NCBI GenBank assembly: GCA_937951485.1
Contig: CALEDJ010000010.1
Span: forward strand, 51,350-115,349
Direction of reading: 5' to 3'
DNA from: an uncultured bacterium
Lineage (GTDB): Bacteria; Hydrogenedentota; Hydrogenedentia; Hydrogenedentales; CAILVY01
DNA: 64,000 nt
The translations under genes and the position numbers were made by a program. Positions within the stretch are counted from its first letter, which is position 1; every line of letters starts with the position of its first letter. A model generated the notes under the pieces. That model did no database searches, had not been told where the DNA came from, and was given only the letters and a program-made list of their open reading frames with translations. Of this stretch, positions 54,581-64,000 are shown piece after piece.

Positions 54581-57264
54581 TTGTCGTTTGGGCGGACCTT
54601 GACACCGACCCGGACAGGTGTCAGTTTCACCGTCGGGCGGTCTGCGCCGTCGCCGTCACGGCGCGCGGTCTGACCGGCCTGACCGGCCAAGGTGAATCTT
54701 GACGTGTCAAAGGAGGCAAAACTCCGGTCCGCCTCCTTGTCGGCGGCGACATAACTGTATTGGCGCAATTGCTCGAAGGGGTCATCCTTCGCTGTGAGCG
54801 ACCCTTGGCGCAGGCCGATGGCGCGTTTGCGGCGCACTTCGGGGTCGGTCAGGCGGAAGAGCGTCTGGACGACGTTCTCCTCTATGGCGCGCACCATGTT
54901 CTCGAAGAGTTCAAAGCCTTCCTGCTTGTATTCCAGCAGCGGGTCTTTCTGGCCGAAGGCGCGCAGGCGCACCGATTCGCGGAGGTAATCCATCTCATAG
55001 AGATGATCGATCCATTTGTCATCCACGGTGCGCAGGAGCACCATCAGTTCCAAGTCGTGAACGCGCTTGCGGGCAAGTCTGGCGAAATCAATCTTCGATT
55101 CGTCGCCGCCGACGTGTTCGCGATAACTCTTACGGATTTCCTCCTCGATCAGTTTTTCGCGGCGTTTGTATTCGGCGCGGGCCTGATCGTGCAGACTGTC
55201 CGCCAGTGATTTGGGCGTTTCGTCGGATTCGCCGGTGACGTCCATGTCAAAGCCGAAGAAACTGCGCAGCGCCATGGCGAGGCCGTCGAGGTCCCATTCC
55301 TCCGGCAGCACTTTTTCCGGGGCGTATTCGTCTATGCGGTCGAGGATGATGTTGCGGAACATTTCATCGAGACGTTCGGAAACATCGCGGTTTTCCAGCA
55401 CCTCGGCCCGCATGGCGTATATGTACTTGCGCTGCTTGTCCATTACAAGGTCATAATCGAGCAGGTGCTTGCGGATTTCGAAGTTGTACTCCTCCACCTG
55501 GCGCTGGGCGCGTTCGATGGAGCGGGAAACCATGCGCTGGCTCAGCGGCTGGTCGTCGAGTTCCTGGCTGCCGAAGAAATCGAGCAGGCGCTTGACTTTG
55601 TCACCGCCGAAGAGGCGCGCGACTTCGTCTTCAAGGCTTACGAAAAAACGCGTTGTGCCGGGATCGCCCTGTCGGCCGCACCGGCCCCGCAGCTGGTTGT
55701 CAATTCGGCGGGATTCGTGGCGCTCGGTGCCGATGATGTAAAGTCCCCCGAGTTCGCGGACGCCTTCGGCGAGTTTGATGTCGGTGCCCCGGCCCGCCAT
55801 GTTGGTGGCGATGGTGATTGCGCCGCGCTTGCCCGCATTGGCGATGATGGACGCCTCGCGTTCATGGTGCTTGGCGTTGAGCACCTGGTATTCGCGGATG
55901 CCGTGTTCTTCCAAGGTTTTCGCGATGAATTCCGATTTGTCAATGGAGACCGTGCCCACGAGAATGGGCCGGCCCGTCTCGTGAATCCGGGCGATTTCGC
56001 GCGTCACGTATTTGAATTTTCCCTCTTCCGTGGCGAATACAAGGTCAGTCAGGTCCTCACGGATGAGGGGCAGGTTGGTGGGGATTTGCACAACATCCAG
56101 GCCATAGGTTTTGGCAAATTCCGCCGCTTCAGTCAAAGCGGTGCCGGTCATGCCCGCCAGTTTCTTATAGAGCCGGAAATAGTTCTGGTAGGTGATGGTG
56201 GCCACGGTCTGCGACTCGAAGCGGACCGGCACGCGCTCCTTGGCCTCGAGGGCCTGGTGCAGCCCGTCGGAATACCGCCGCCCCTCCATGACGCGGCCGG
56301 TGAATTCGTCCACGATCAGCACTTCGCCGTCGCGGACGATGTACTCGTCGTCGCGCTTGAAGAAATGATGGGCGCGGACGGCCTGCTCCAGCATATGCAC
56401 CAGCCCGATGGTGTCGTCGGTGAAAAGGTTTTCCACGCCGAGCAGGCGTTCGGCGGTTTCCATGCCTTCCTCGGTGAAAAGCACGTGGCGGCCTTTTTCC
56501 TCCAGTTCAAAGTGAATGCCTTTGCGCAACTGGCGGACCACCTGGTCCACCTTCAGGTAAATATCCGTGCTTTTTTCCGGTCTGCCGGAAATGATCAATG
56601 GGGTGCGCGCTTCGTCAATGAGGATGGAGTCCACCTCGTCCACGATGGCATAATTGAGTTCGCGTTGCACCCGCATTTCGGGGCGGATGGCCATGTTGTC
56701 GCGCAGGTAGTCGAAGCCGAATTCATTGTTGGTGCCATACGTAATGTCGGCGCGGTAGCCGACCTGCCGCTCGAAAGTGCCCATGTCGTGCTGGATCAGG
56801 CCGACAGTCAGTCCCAGAAACGTGTAAATCGGCCCCATCCACTCGGCGTCGCGCCGGGCCAGGTAGTCGTTCACCGTGACAATGTGCACCCCCCGGCCTG
56901 TCAGGGCGTTCAAATATACCGGGAGCGTGGCCACCAGCGTCTTGCCTTCGCCCGTCACCATCTCCGCGATTTTGCCTTCATGCAGAACGATGCCGCCGAT
57001 GATCTGTACATCGAAGGGGCGCAGCCCGACTACCCGCTTGGCGACTTCCCGGCACGCGGCGAAGGCCTCCGGGAGCAACTCCTCCAGGGTGGCGCCCCGA
57101 CTGAGGCGCTCCTTGAAGTCGCCGGTGCAGGCGCGCAGCGCGTCGTTGGTCATGGCGGCGTAGCGGGATTCATAGCCCCGGACGGCTTCCAAGAGGGGCA
57201 GCAGCCTTCTGACCTCGCGCTCAGCGCTGGTGCCGAAAATGGATGTAAGCAACTTGGTAATCAC
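54523..57264 (-). CDS. secA: Preprotein translocase ATPase SecA
   Basis: A 913-residue motor that drives unfolded proteins through SecYEG. MVTGEGKT is the Walker A loop, IVDEVDSILIDEARTPL the Walker B/DEAD region, NMAGRGTDIKL the later helicase motif, and CPCGSGKKYKKCCG the C-terminal zinc-binding SEC-C motif that meets SecB and lipids. The start is set at GTG 57264, because it gives ITKLLTSIFG as in other SecA proteins and a site lies before it; a TTG nine codons earlier is the alternative. Its stop lies inside the start of the transglutaminase-like gene. Confidence 0.96.
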   Translation of the reverse strand: MITKLLTSIFGTSAEREVRRLLPLLEAVRGYESRYAAMTNDALRACTGDFKERLSRGATLEELLPEAFAACREVAKRVVGLRPFDVQIIGGIVLHEGKIAEMVTGEGKTLVATLPVYLNALTGRGVHIVTVNDYLARRDAEWMGPIYTFLGLTVGLIQHDMGTFERQVGYRADITYGTNNEFGFDYLRDNMAIRPEMRVQRELNYAIVDEVDSILIDEARTPLIISGRPEKSTDIYLKVDQVVRQLRKGIHFELEEKGRHVLFTEEGMETAERLLGVENLFTDDTIGLVHMLEQAVRAHHFFKRDDEYIVRDGEVLIVDEFTGRVMEGRRYSDGLHQALEAKERVPVRFESQTVATITYQNYFRLYKKLAGMTGTALTEAAEFAKTYGLDVVQIPTNLPLIREDLTDLVFATEEGKFKYVTREIARIHETGRPILVGTVSIDKSEFIAKTLEEHGIREYQVLNAKHHEREASIIANAGKRGAITIATNMAGRGTDIKLAEGVRELGGLYIIGTERHESRRIDNQLRGRCGRQGDPGTTRFFVSLEDEVARLFGGDKVKRLLDFFGSQELDDQPLSQRMVSRSIERAQRQVEEYNFEIRKHLLDYDLVMDKQRKYIYAMRAEVLENRDVSERLDEMFRNIILDRIDEYAPEKVLPEEWDLDGLAMALRSFFGFDMDVTGESDETPKSLADSLHDQARAEYKRREKLIEEEIRKSYREHVGGDESKIDFARLARKRVHDLELMVLLRTVDDKWIDHLYEMDYLRESVRLRAFGQKDPLLEYKQEGFELFENMVRAIEENVVQTLFRLTDPEVRRKRAIGLRQGSLTAKDDPFEQLRQYSYVAADKEADRSFASFDTSRFTLAGQAGQTARRDGDGADRPTVKLTPVRVGVKVRPNDKCPCGSGKKYKKCCGRLTE

Positions 57265-57437
57265 ACAGAAACTCGCCTTCTTTCCAATCAAAATGCTACG
57301 ATCGGATCATAACAAAGGCGAAGAATGAAGTCCATTTATCGCGGGGTGGTGGTGTAACGGCGACCATGTTCATATGATGGCTTTGTTGCGCCGTCGTTGT
57401 CGGCGTTGTATGTTTGGGCGCCGAGCGCCCACAACCT

Positions 57438-57466
57438 GCGTGACACCGCAGGGTCGATGTCACGAG
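57438..57466. repeat. 29-bp palindromic repeat, copy C
   Basis: GCGTGACACCGCAGGGTCGA plus TGTCACGAG; TGACA pairs with TGTCA. It lies upstream of the sulfatase-like gene, in the 234-bp divergent gap to secA, and matches copies A and B at 37162 and 37222. Confidence 0.7.
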
Positions 57467-57498
57467 GTAAATGGTTCGGCTGAAACAGGGAACATAAG

Positions 57499-59625
57499 GT
57501 GTTCTTTCCCTTTTACTTGTTGTGTGTGGGCGTATCCGCCGGAATTTTCGGCGCATTCGTGCGTCGTGTGCTGGCGCTGCAGGGGTTTGTGCCAGATTTT
57601 GAAGGGGGACTGGCCGTCGTGGCCGGCGCCGCAGCCGTCTATGCCGCGGCGCAACTCTGCTACATGGCCCTGCTGCAACTGCTGAAACCGTCGCGGGGCG
57701 GCGGCCCGTACCTGGCGGAATCCCTGTCGTTGGGGGCGGCGCTGATTTTCGTGCCCTACCTCGCAAATGTCGCCGTGCCCTGGCCTTGGAGCATTCTCTA
57801 CAGAATTGAACCGTTTATCTATCTCACGGCCTTCGGCGGTATTCATGCGTTCTTCAAAATGGTCTCTTTCTTCGCCGCGCTGCAATCGGCGCCGGGGCGC
57901 CGCCTCATCGCTCCCGTGTGGGCGGCCCTTGCTGCTTTTTGTCTGGTCGCCGCCTGCCCGGCATATGACCAGTGGAATGAATCGCTGGACCGCGCCAGAG
58001 AAATCCCCTTGACGGAACCTGTCCCCCACCGTGTCGGCAGCGCCTATGCCTTGGCGCGGACACTGCCCGAGGGAGCCATACTCCGCTTTGATCTTCGCGG
58101 CCAGGCGGGACGCAACCTGGTACTGCGTTGGGCGAAGCCCCCGGAATCTGAAGATGGTCCGGAGACGCTCTATGTAACGATACAAATTAATAATTCCAAT
58201 CAGAAACCGATGGTAATAACGGTCAATCCGGCCGATGAAGAATGGACGGAGATGCGCCTGCCGGGCGTGCAAATCCCGGAAGGTTCCACCGATTGCGAGA
58301 TACTATGGAGCGGGAAAAAGGAGCCGGAATGGGTGAGGCTGTCGGGCTTGCGTCCTGTAGCGGTGTCGAGCCGGGAAATGCTGGTATCCGGGCCTTTTTT
58401 CCATGCAGTGCGCACACACGAAATGAAAGCGCCGAATATCGTCCTCATCGCGATTGATGGGTTGGGCGCGGAACGGTGCAGCGTGTTCGACTACGCGCGC
58501 AATACCACCCCCGCCATGAAGGAATTGGCGGAGCGTGCGGTGGTCTTCAGTTACGCTTTTGCGAGCGCGCCGGAGGCCTCCGCCGCGTTGATGAGCCTGT
58601 TGACGGGGGTGAACCCGCTGCTGCACGGGTTCCTCGGCGCGCATCAAGGCCCGCTGCCCGACGCCATCCAGACCATCCCACAGTGTCTGATGGCCAAACA
58701 GTACGCCACCGCCGCGTTTACTGAGGCGGAAGCGCCGGGCGGACATGATTTGACTTACGGCAACGGATTCGAGCGCGGATTCGATCTGTTCGATCCGGTG
58801 TTCCCATTGGTTGCGCCGCCCGATGCCGCGAACGACCCGTTGCCGGGCGCGCTTGTGCCCGCCGGGGCGCGGGTTACGCTGAACAAGGCGCTGGAATGGA
58901 TTACGGCGCACCGGGAAGAAGCGTTTTTTGTGTTCATCCGGCTGCGGGAACTCGCCGGACAGCAACTGCTTCCCCGGCATGGCAGCACGTTTTTGCGCAC
59001 GCCCCGTTCGCCAAATCCGGGGGATGTCTATGACACCATGCTCCGCGACATGGACCGGCAAATCGGGCATTTCCTGGACCGGCTCAAGGCGCTTCCGGAA
59101 TACGAACAAACCTGCATCGTGATTACCGCGCCCTACGGCCTGGATTTCACGATCAATCCGCGCGGACCGGGCCTTCCGGCCCTGACGGAATCCGCGTTGC
59201 GGGTGCCGATAATTCTCGCCCTGCCGCAGGGCGTGGCGCGGACCCAGGTCGGACTGTGCAGCATCGAAGACCTCGCCCCCACCCTGCTGCATCTTGCGGG
59301 TACCGCGTTCATGCACGAGAGCGCCGGCAGCAATCTGCTGGAAACCTACGGCCCCAAGGAGCCGGTTTCGATGGCGGGCGACCCGCTCGTTCTTTCCATT
59401 CGCGCACCGTGGCGGCGGCTGACCTGGCAGTCCGGCAGGTCGCCCTTTTCCTGGGAAACACGCGAACGGGACGCCATCATCGAATTCGTGGAGACCTCAA
59501 CCCGGCCCGGCGCCCGTCCCACCCGCGACCTCATGGCCCGCGACGCGGAAACCGCCGCGCGCCTCGTCGAGCGCCTCCGTGAATACCTGCGCCGGTGCAT
59601 CTCCCTGCATACCACCGCTCCTTGA
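57499..59625 (+). CDS. Membrane sulfatase-fold protein with degenerate active site
   Basis: A 708-residue protein. The first 160 residues hold four hydrophobic helices; the middle (about 190-290) is beta-rich and the rest is an alkaline-phosphatase/sulfatase fold. IVLIAIDGLGAERCSVFDYARNTTP matches the family first strand (DxLRADxLxxYG) and keeps Asp320, but not the second Asp. The nucleophile loop reads APEASAALMSLLTG in place of Cys/Ser-x-Pro-x-Arg, and the later DHG site reads APYGLDF. So it may be a pseudo-enzyme that binds but does not cut, such as a lipid or wall anchor handler. The start is GTG 57499 with AGGGAAC upstream. Confidence 0.8.
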   Translation: MFFPFYLLCVGVSAGIFGAFVRRVLALQGFVPDFEGGLAVVAGAAAVYAAAQLCYMALLQLLKPSRGGGPYLAESLSLGAALIFVPYLANVAVPWPWSILYRIEPFIYLTAFGGIHAFFKMVSFFAALQSAPGRRLIAPVWAALAAFCLVAACPAYDQWNESLDRAREIPLTEPVPHRVGSAYALARTLPEGAILRFDLRGQAGRNLVLRWAKPPESEDGPETLYVTIQINNSNQKPMVITVNPADEEWTEMRLPGVQIPEGSTDCEILWSGKKEPEWVRLSGLRPVAVSSREMLVSGPFFHAVRTHEMKAPNIVLIAIDGLGAERCSVFDYARNTTPAMKELAERAVVFSYAFASAPEASAALMSLLTGVNPLLHGFLGAHQGPLPDAIQTIPQCLMAKQYATAAFTEAEAPGGHDLTYGNGFERGFDLFDPVFPLVAPPDAANDPLPGALVPAGARVTLNKALEWITAHREEAFFVFIRLRELAGQQLLPRHGSTFLRTPRSPNPGDVYDTMLRDMDRQIGHFLDRLKALPEYEQTCIVITAPYGLDFTINPRGPGLPALTESALRVPIILALPQGVARTQVGLCSIEDLAPTLLHLAGTAFMHESAGSNLLETYGPKEPVSMAGDPLVLSIRAPWRRLTWQSGRSPFSWETRERDAIIEFVETSTRPGARPTRDLMARDAETAARLVERLREYLRRCISLHTTAP

Positions 59626-59731
59626 AGGGGAAGGACAGTAGCAGGCAGAGAAAAGTTTCACTTTTGGGGAGACGAAAATGAATTTTGTGGGCAGTATCGT
59701 TCTCAAATGCAATTTGTGAACATGGGGAACA

Positions 59732-60817
59732 TTAATCTGCTGCCTGAGCCAAATCAAAGAATCCTGATTTCTCCCCTTTATTTGTAATGTTATCCTCAAG
59801 ATTAAGTCTGAATCGTTTTTTCAGCAACAATTTTGGATCCCCTGAACGAAATTTTGCCTCCAAGACATTGTTCTCTACCCGTTGAATTTGTATTGTGGGA
59901 ACTGAATAGACGGTGCCCATGCGCTCAGGTGTGATGTTTTTTTCGAAGTCAATAGGAAATGTCAAAATTTGAGGAACTATAACTCCCTGGCTGAAATCCA
60001 GAACAACAAAATCATAAGAAATTTGAGATTCGGCGAAGCGAATGATTGATTGATCAATGAAAGCGATCTTGAGTCCGTCAGGACTCCATTGAGGCGACGA
60101 AGCAAGTCAATGTGCACCACTGACGGCATCACGGCAATTAAATATCATGTCGTCTGGGGGCCAGAACCACTGGATATCCGGCTCTTGGAGATGCAGAGGA
60201 AGCACCTCGGCAGTCTTGTCGGGAAGAGGATATACGCGATATGCGGATGGTCGTCGCTCGAGAAGATCGATGAGAAGATAACAAGAACCCTCCCAAGGTT
60301 GAATTGAACGCGCAATTTGTGCACCAAAGAGCACGTAGTGGCCCGTTGGCGAAATACGTGGGGACGTACATGTAATTCCAATTCCTTGATCAAGACGTTC
60401 TGTTTCGGCGACGTAAATATAGTCTGCATGAGAACCGGTGCAGCCGGTAGCGATAAAACGGTCGTCATTCAAAAACATTGAGAATAGAGGACCGAAATGG
60501 CGACAACTGAATTCCAAGTTTTTTCCAGACACACTTTCTTTGCTTTCTTTGAACTCTACGCGAAACGTTAGGAGGCCCGTCGCTTGGTCGGTCTGATCTC
60601 GTTTGTCTGGTGGCAATGCATGAATAACCAGGGTTGGATTTTCGATGCTATACCAGTCCGGCGTCAACTCTTCCGGAAACCTACAAAGCGGTTTTGCTTC
60701 AAAATCCATATCGGGATGCTGTCTATACGTAATAGATGTTTGTGCTTGTACAAGCGGACCAACGCAATATATCAGCATCAGTTTCCCAATGCAGGCAGTT
60801 TTGATAATCATTCTCAT
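59732..60817 (-). pseudogene. Exported propeller-like protein interrupted by in-frame TGA
   Basis: One reading frame of 361 sense codons is broken by TGA at 60107-60109. The first part (236 residues) has a signal peptide and sequences such as CTSPRISPTGHYVLFGAQ. After the stop the same frame runs on for 124 residues without any other stop, beginning LASSPQWSPDGLKIAF, a TolB/WD40-like strand that should follow directly. The two halves thus look like one gene with a recent nonsense mutation, a read-through site or a sequence error. Selenocysteine is unlikely. No close relation recognised. Confidence 0.65.
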
Positions 60818-60917
60818 TGGTTTTCCAACATAAGTATCGTGATGAAATCGCCAAGATCAAACACTGAGGACTTACTCCCGCCTATCTCAATACACGTAGT
60901 GATCGAAAAGGTTGCAT

Positions 60918-61991
60918 TCACGGTCCGATTTTTTTGGACTCTTGCGTTCTGGACCGCGCGGTTTTCGCGCATAAAGTCGCCAATTCGGATATGGAGGTTT
61001 CATCCTTGCTGTCTGTGCGGAAACGTGGTGGGCGTCTTGTCGGCGCATCCTCAGCAAGACGCTGGATCAGCGGGATGTCTTCCCGCGAAGCGATGTGTTT
61101 CAGGATATGCAGCGCGTCATTGCGCACCGCGAAATCCAGCGGCTCTTTATATGTCTGACCCGGCATTCTGGCATAATGCAATCCATACGCCCGAACAAAA
61201 GCGAGGATCGTGGCAGTGTTCTGTTTGGCCAATATGGGTTGGCGTTCAACGACATGGCGAAGGATTTGAAAGGCATTCTGCACAGATATCGCTGCGCCAT
61301 TACCGGACAGGAATAAGGTGTCAGGCGCATACAGTTTTTCATTCAAGATGAAACCTACTTCAGCGTCTCTGAAACGTTCAATCGTCTTTTCAACTTCAAT
61401 CTCTGCCAGGTAGGCAATGCGCATCTTCGTAGATGTGGGGAATTCCCACACTTCCTCATAGATGCGCGCATCAAATGTGGACTCGGCCAAACTGACCAGG
61501 AAATCGTGATATTCCAATTCATTTTCTCCAACGGTGCGCCATCGGCCATTCATTGCGAAGTCAACGAACAAACATCCATGCCTCGCTATGGACTGTTCAA
61601 GCATCTGCTTTTCGCGTTCGTAAGTCCGCCGTCGAAGCGCGAACTGTTCCCGCTCCGCTTCCGGCAGGTCTGACGGAGCGATGTTTTTGAATGTCGTGAC
61701 AATCCGGTGGCGCCAATACTGGTATTCAGCAATATACAAGGCGATAAGCCGGTCAACAACAGATGCATCCCGGTTACGCAACACGAAAGTATCGTATTCT
61801 GCGCTATAGGCGGTAAAAGGCGACAGCAAACCCAAACACTTATCCACGTCCTGTCTCACCTGTGCGTCCCATCGGGCAATGAATTCCGTCAATTGCTCAG
61901 GAGGAAGCGATTTTTCCATTGGTTCTAGCGCAAGAACAGAATACCCCGGAAGGAACAAGACGCATACGAAGTACAAAAATGGTTCCTTCAT
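60918..61991 (-). CDS. Exported helical protein of unknown function
   Basis: A 357-residue protein I do not recognise. Residues 1-22 are a signal peptide. The rest is helical with charged ends, long enough for HEAT-like pairs in the last third (VRNDALHILKHIASREDIPLI). GAGGGAC lies before ATG 61991. It sits between two other exported genes on the same strand with gaps of 100 and 168 bp and may be co-transcribed with them. Confidence 0.7.
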   Translation of the reverse strand: MKEPFLYFVCVLFLPGYSVLALEPMEKSLPPEQLTEFIARWDAQVRQDVDKCLGLLSPFTAYSAEYDTFVLRNRDASVVDRLIALYIAEYQYWRHRIVTTFKNIAPSDLPEAEREQFALRRRTYEREKQMLEQSIARHGCLFVDFAMNGRWRTVGENELEYHDFLVSLAESTFDARIYEEVWEFPTSTKMRIAYLAEIEVEKTIERFRDAEVGFILNEKLYAPDTLFLSGNGAAISVQNAFQILRHVVERQPILAKQNTATILAFVRAYGLHYARMPGQTYKEPLDFAVRNDALHILKHIASREDIPLIQRLAEDAPTRRPPRFRTDSKDETSISELATLCAKTARSRTQESKKIGP

Positions 61992-62159
61992 TTTTATTGT
62001 CGTCCCTCGATTCGATTATCCGGTGTCGCAATGTCCGTTGGTATATGTTGTCCAACCGTTCGGAAGGTTTGTTCCATTATGACCATTATCGTGCAAGTAC
62101 TTCCTTCTCATACCCAAATACAATTTGTGGACGGGGGGGATAGTATATTCAGACAATTG

Positions 62160-63302
62160 TTATTGCATGGAAAATAAAGGCAAGGTAGAACCGCCTGGCG
62201 CGCCGTCTCCAACTACAAGCCCCCTTGACCATTTGCGCTGCTTAAGATCATACAGGACAAACAGTCCTTTTGTCCGAGCGCTCATAGTCAAACCCAATAC
62301 CGCATACTGTTCCCCAGGAGTGATAGCAGCATAGTCGAAGGAAATGATTGCTGGATTTTGCGGCTTGCCTGCAACATGTTCGCGGATCAGGTCTCGCGCT
62401 TCCGCATCTCTTTCGAGCGCGGCAAGTACTACATTTGTATCGGTGCGGAAAAAATGCGACGTTCGCTCATCGCCATATTGGACATGGATTTCCCCTGCCT
62501 GGTAATCATGGAAAGCATGAATCTGAGTGTCGGGAAGAAAATCGAACAGAACTCCCGGCGTAGGCTCCACAACGATGCTTCGCCCGTCCTGCGCCGATAT
62601 GCGTTCGACCAAAGAAGAAAGACGATTTTCTCGACTACTGTCTTTGAATGTTGTCGTAACATATAGTTGTTCCCCGATGTAGCGCACAGCGCGAAACTGG
62701 CCACCCCGCAACGGATCGTCCAAATATACAACATCGTTTCCAGCGGTTTCTTCCAGCGGGCATCGAAATACGACTGAAGGGCAAGCGATGTAAACATATC
62801 GTTCGTCCGGACTAAAGCAAGCGTCGGGAAGAGCAGTATTGCAATCGCCGGATGGCATCAGCCGCAAAAGCCTGCCGGACCGGCTATCAAATAGAGCGAA
62901 ATAGTGGCCCCCTTTGGGTTGGCCAAAGCAATGTACAAGCAGGTATTTTCCAGACGGAGATGGGATGGCTTTACGCTCATAATATCTAAAATCTTCAAAG
63001 CGCATTACTTCGACTTCGTCGGTATCCAAATGCCACAAGCGGAGAGCACCGCATGTGTGAAAGATATGAATAAGATTAATCGCACGATAGATATTGAAAG
63101 CGACCGTCCCTGAACTATACGCTGGCGCAACACGCCACGGTTCAATTGAAGGTTCCGGGGCGAAGGTGATCCGGTAAATTGTCATGTCTGCGACTTGGGG
63201 CATTACATAGGCACACACCTCAGCATAGACGCTTGAATGCATCATTCCCGTCATGAGTAAAATCAATGAAACCACTGCGATGCGTTGGAAGAATTTGTTC
63301 AT
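62160..63302 (-). CDS. Exported beta-propeller-like protein of unknown function
   Basis: A 380-residue protein. A signal peptide (IAVVSLILLMTGMMHSSVYA) is followed by strands with SPSGKYLLVHC, DACFSPDERYVYIACP and ITPGEQYAVLGL, the S-P-D/S-G rhythm of TolB or WD40-like propellers. It resembles the interrupted gene at 59732-60817 in rhythm, so the two may be distant paralogues. ATG 63302 with GGAAG upstream is preferred to GTG 63317. Function unknown. Confidence 0.72.
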   Translation of the reverse strand: MNKFFQRIAVVSLILLMTGMMHSSVYAEVCAYVMPQVADMTIYRITFAPEPSIEPWRVAPAYSSGTVAFNIYRAINLIHIFHTCGALRLWHLDTDEVEVMRFEDFRYYERKAIPSPSGKYLLVHCFGQPKGGHYFALFDSRSGRLLRLMPSGDCNTALPDACFSPDERYVYIACPSVVFRCPLEETAGNDVVYLDDPLRGGQFRAVRYIGEQLYVTTTFKDSSRENRLSSLVERISAQDGRSIVVEPTPGVLFDFLPDTQIHAFHDYQAGEIHVQYGDERTSHFFRTDTNVVLAALERDAEARDLIREHVAGKPQNPAIISFDYAAITPGEQYAVLGLTMSARTKGLFVLYDLKQRKWSRGLVVGDGAPGGSTLPLFSMQ

Positions 63303-63306
63303 GGTG

Positions 63307-64000
63307 TCAACTTCCACATGGGCAGTTTAGATGGTTGCTCCATGGTTGATTCACATGGTGGTTCCAAATAGTATTCGCGTAACCAACATGTGGGTTATCC
63401 AAAGCAACCCATTCATCGGGCAACATGTCTGGATCCCAGTATCTTCCACTGTATCCGCCGTGATATATTGCTGCTGTTTCTTTGACGAGTTGTTCATTAT
63501 CAGGATTATACTGGCCTATTCTGTTTATGGCCACTTGACGGCGATGGTTCCAAATATCCTCCCCCAAGTCTTTGTTATATGTTTCATTTCCCCTGTAGCC
63601 GGTACCGCTGCAACGGTCTCCAAGAACAATCTGACGTTGAAGTTCTGTGTTGTAACCTTCTGGCCAATATGTCGCCATTATCTGCATCAGCCCTGTCGCA
63701 TTTCCATTCATCAAGACTTGGCGATCACATGTAAACTGACGCCAAGTTGATTCCTGCCAGGCCACTGCCATGGTTGCCTGCGAAGCGAAGTATCCCTATG
63801 CCATCGTGGCGCGATTTAGGTTAAGGCCAAATCGACCGTCACCACAAGATAGCGGCAGAAACACCGCCCTGACGTCGAAGACGGATACGCCATTGGGGAC
63901 GCGGATGCCGTCCCCGGACCACCAGTTCATATAGATGGTGAGGGAGCCCGAAAAGGGATTGCCGGGCGTGCTGACCCATTGGCCTTGGGCGTTCTTGTAT
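63307..64000 (-). pseudogene. Lysozyme/transglycosylase-like protein interrupted by in-frame TAG (N-terminus beyond window)
   Basis: From the right edge a frame reads 67 residues ending ATMA, then TAG at 63796-63798, then the same frame continues 162 residues to 63307. The second part has AVAWQESTW (the catalytic Glu of lysozyme-like or SLT folds) and GNATGLMQIM, the family partner motif. The first part (SVFDVRAVFLP, GRFGLNLNRA) would supply the helix before the catalytic Glu. It could instead be two genes, with the second starting at ATG 63771, but no ribosome site is seen there. The stop is five bases from the next gene start, so they are coupled. Confidence 0.6.

Noticed and set aside
60107-60109. 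Selenocysteine codon at the TGA
   Set aside because: The context GAH-LASS is not a redox site, no Cys homologue position is expected there, and no SECIS-like hairpin is evident just after.

Overview
The window is a GC-rich bacterial chromosome segment read as about 46 protein genes, two of them interrupted by in-frame stops. I see no rRNA, tRNA, CRISPR array, phage or transposase gene. The cell is Gram-negative: there is a DUF481 outer-membrane protein and a Tat-exported oxidoreductase. Several genes point to the Hydrogenedentota / Planctomycetota / Lentisphaerota kind of organism: a prepilin-like DUF1559 protein, a giant Ser/Thr kinase with a DWG motif and a propeller sensor, a Tat-exported Gfo/Idh/MocA enzyme beside a xylose-isomerase-like TIM barrel, and a secreted sialidase-like protein. 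This assignment is inference from gene families only.

Layout. 1-2560: a carbamoyltransferase cut by the left edge, and a Gfo/Idh/MocA dehydrogenase. 3124-8367: a kinase-propeller-PDZ membrane protein followed by a secreted protein with a Cys-rich tail. 8434-13812: a DUF1559 prepilin-like protein, a secreted protein of unknown function and a two-domain SagB-type oxidoreductase. 14031-17964: an SDR, an enoyl-CoA hydratase, a Dabb protein, a second SDR and a class I aminotransferase. 18448-21283: the three-gene proton-translocating transhydrogenase pntAA-pntAB-pntB behind a near-consensus sigma-70 promoter. 21499-32315: an acyl-CoA ligase, a CPA2 antiporter and a minus-strand fatty-acid oxidation operon (etfB, etfA, a membrane ETF:quinone oxidoreductase and two acyl-CoA dehydrogenases). 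32552-35332: an esterase and a secreted protein. 35680-43552: an Mrp/Mbh-like cation/proton antiporter complex split by a 445-bp non-coding element. 43748-52434: a Tat Gfo/Idh/MocA enzyme, a HEAT-repeat protein, an M23 peptidase, a sugar isomerase-like TIM barrel, a sialidase, a DegT aminotransferase and a DUF481 porin-like protein. 53054-59625: a transglutaminase-like protein, SecA, and a membrane sulfatase-like protein lacking catalytic residues. 59732-64000: a minus-strand run of exported proteins, two with in-frame stop codons.

How it works together. Acyl-CoA ligase, two acyl-CoA dehydrogenases, ETF and the membrane ETF oxidoreductase form a route from fatty acids to quinone. Transhydrogenase, the CPA2 antiporter and the Mrp complex would couple redox and ion gradients. 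The rest is mostly export, envelope and sugar-derivative chemistry.

The least expected content is non-coding. There are two inverted copies of a MITE-like element with CAGTGCTG ends, three 9-bp-period repeat tracts, a 26-bp repeat that also lies inside the SagB-type gene, and a 29-bp palindromic repeat.
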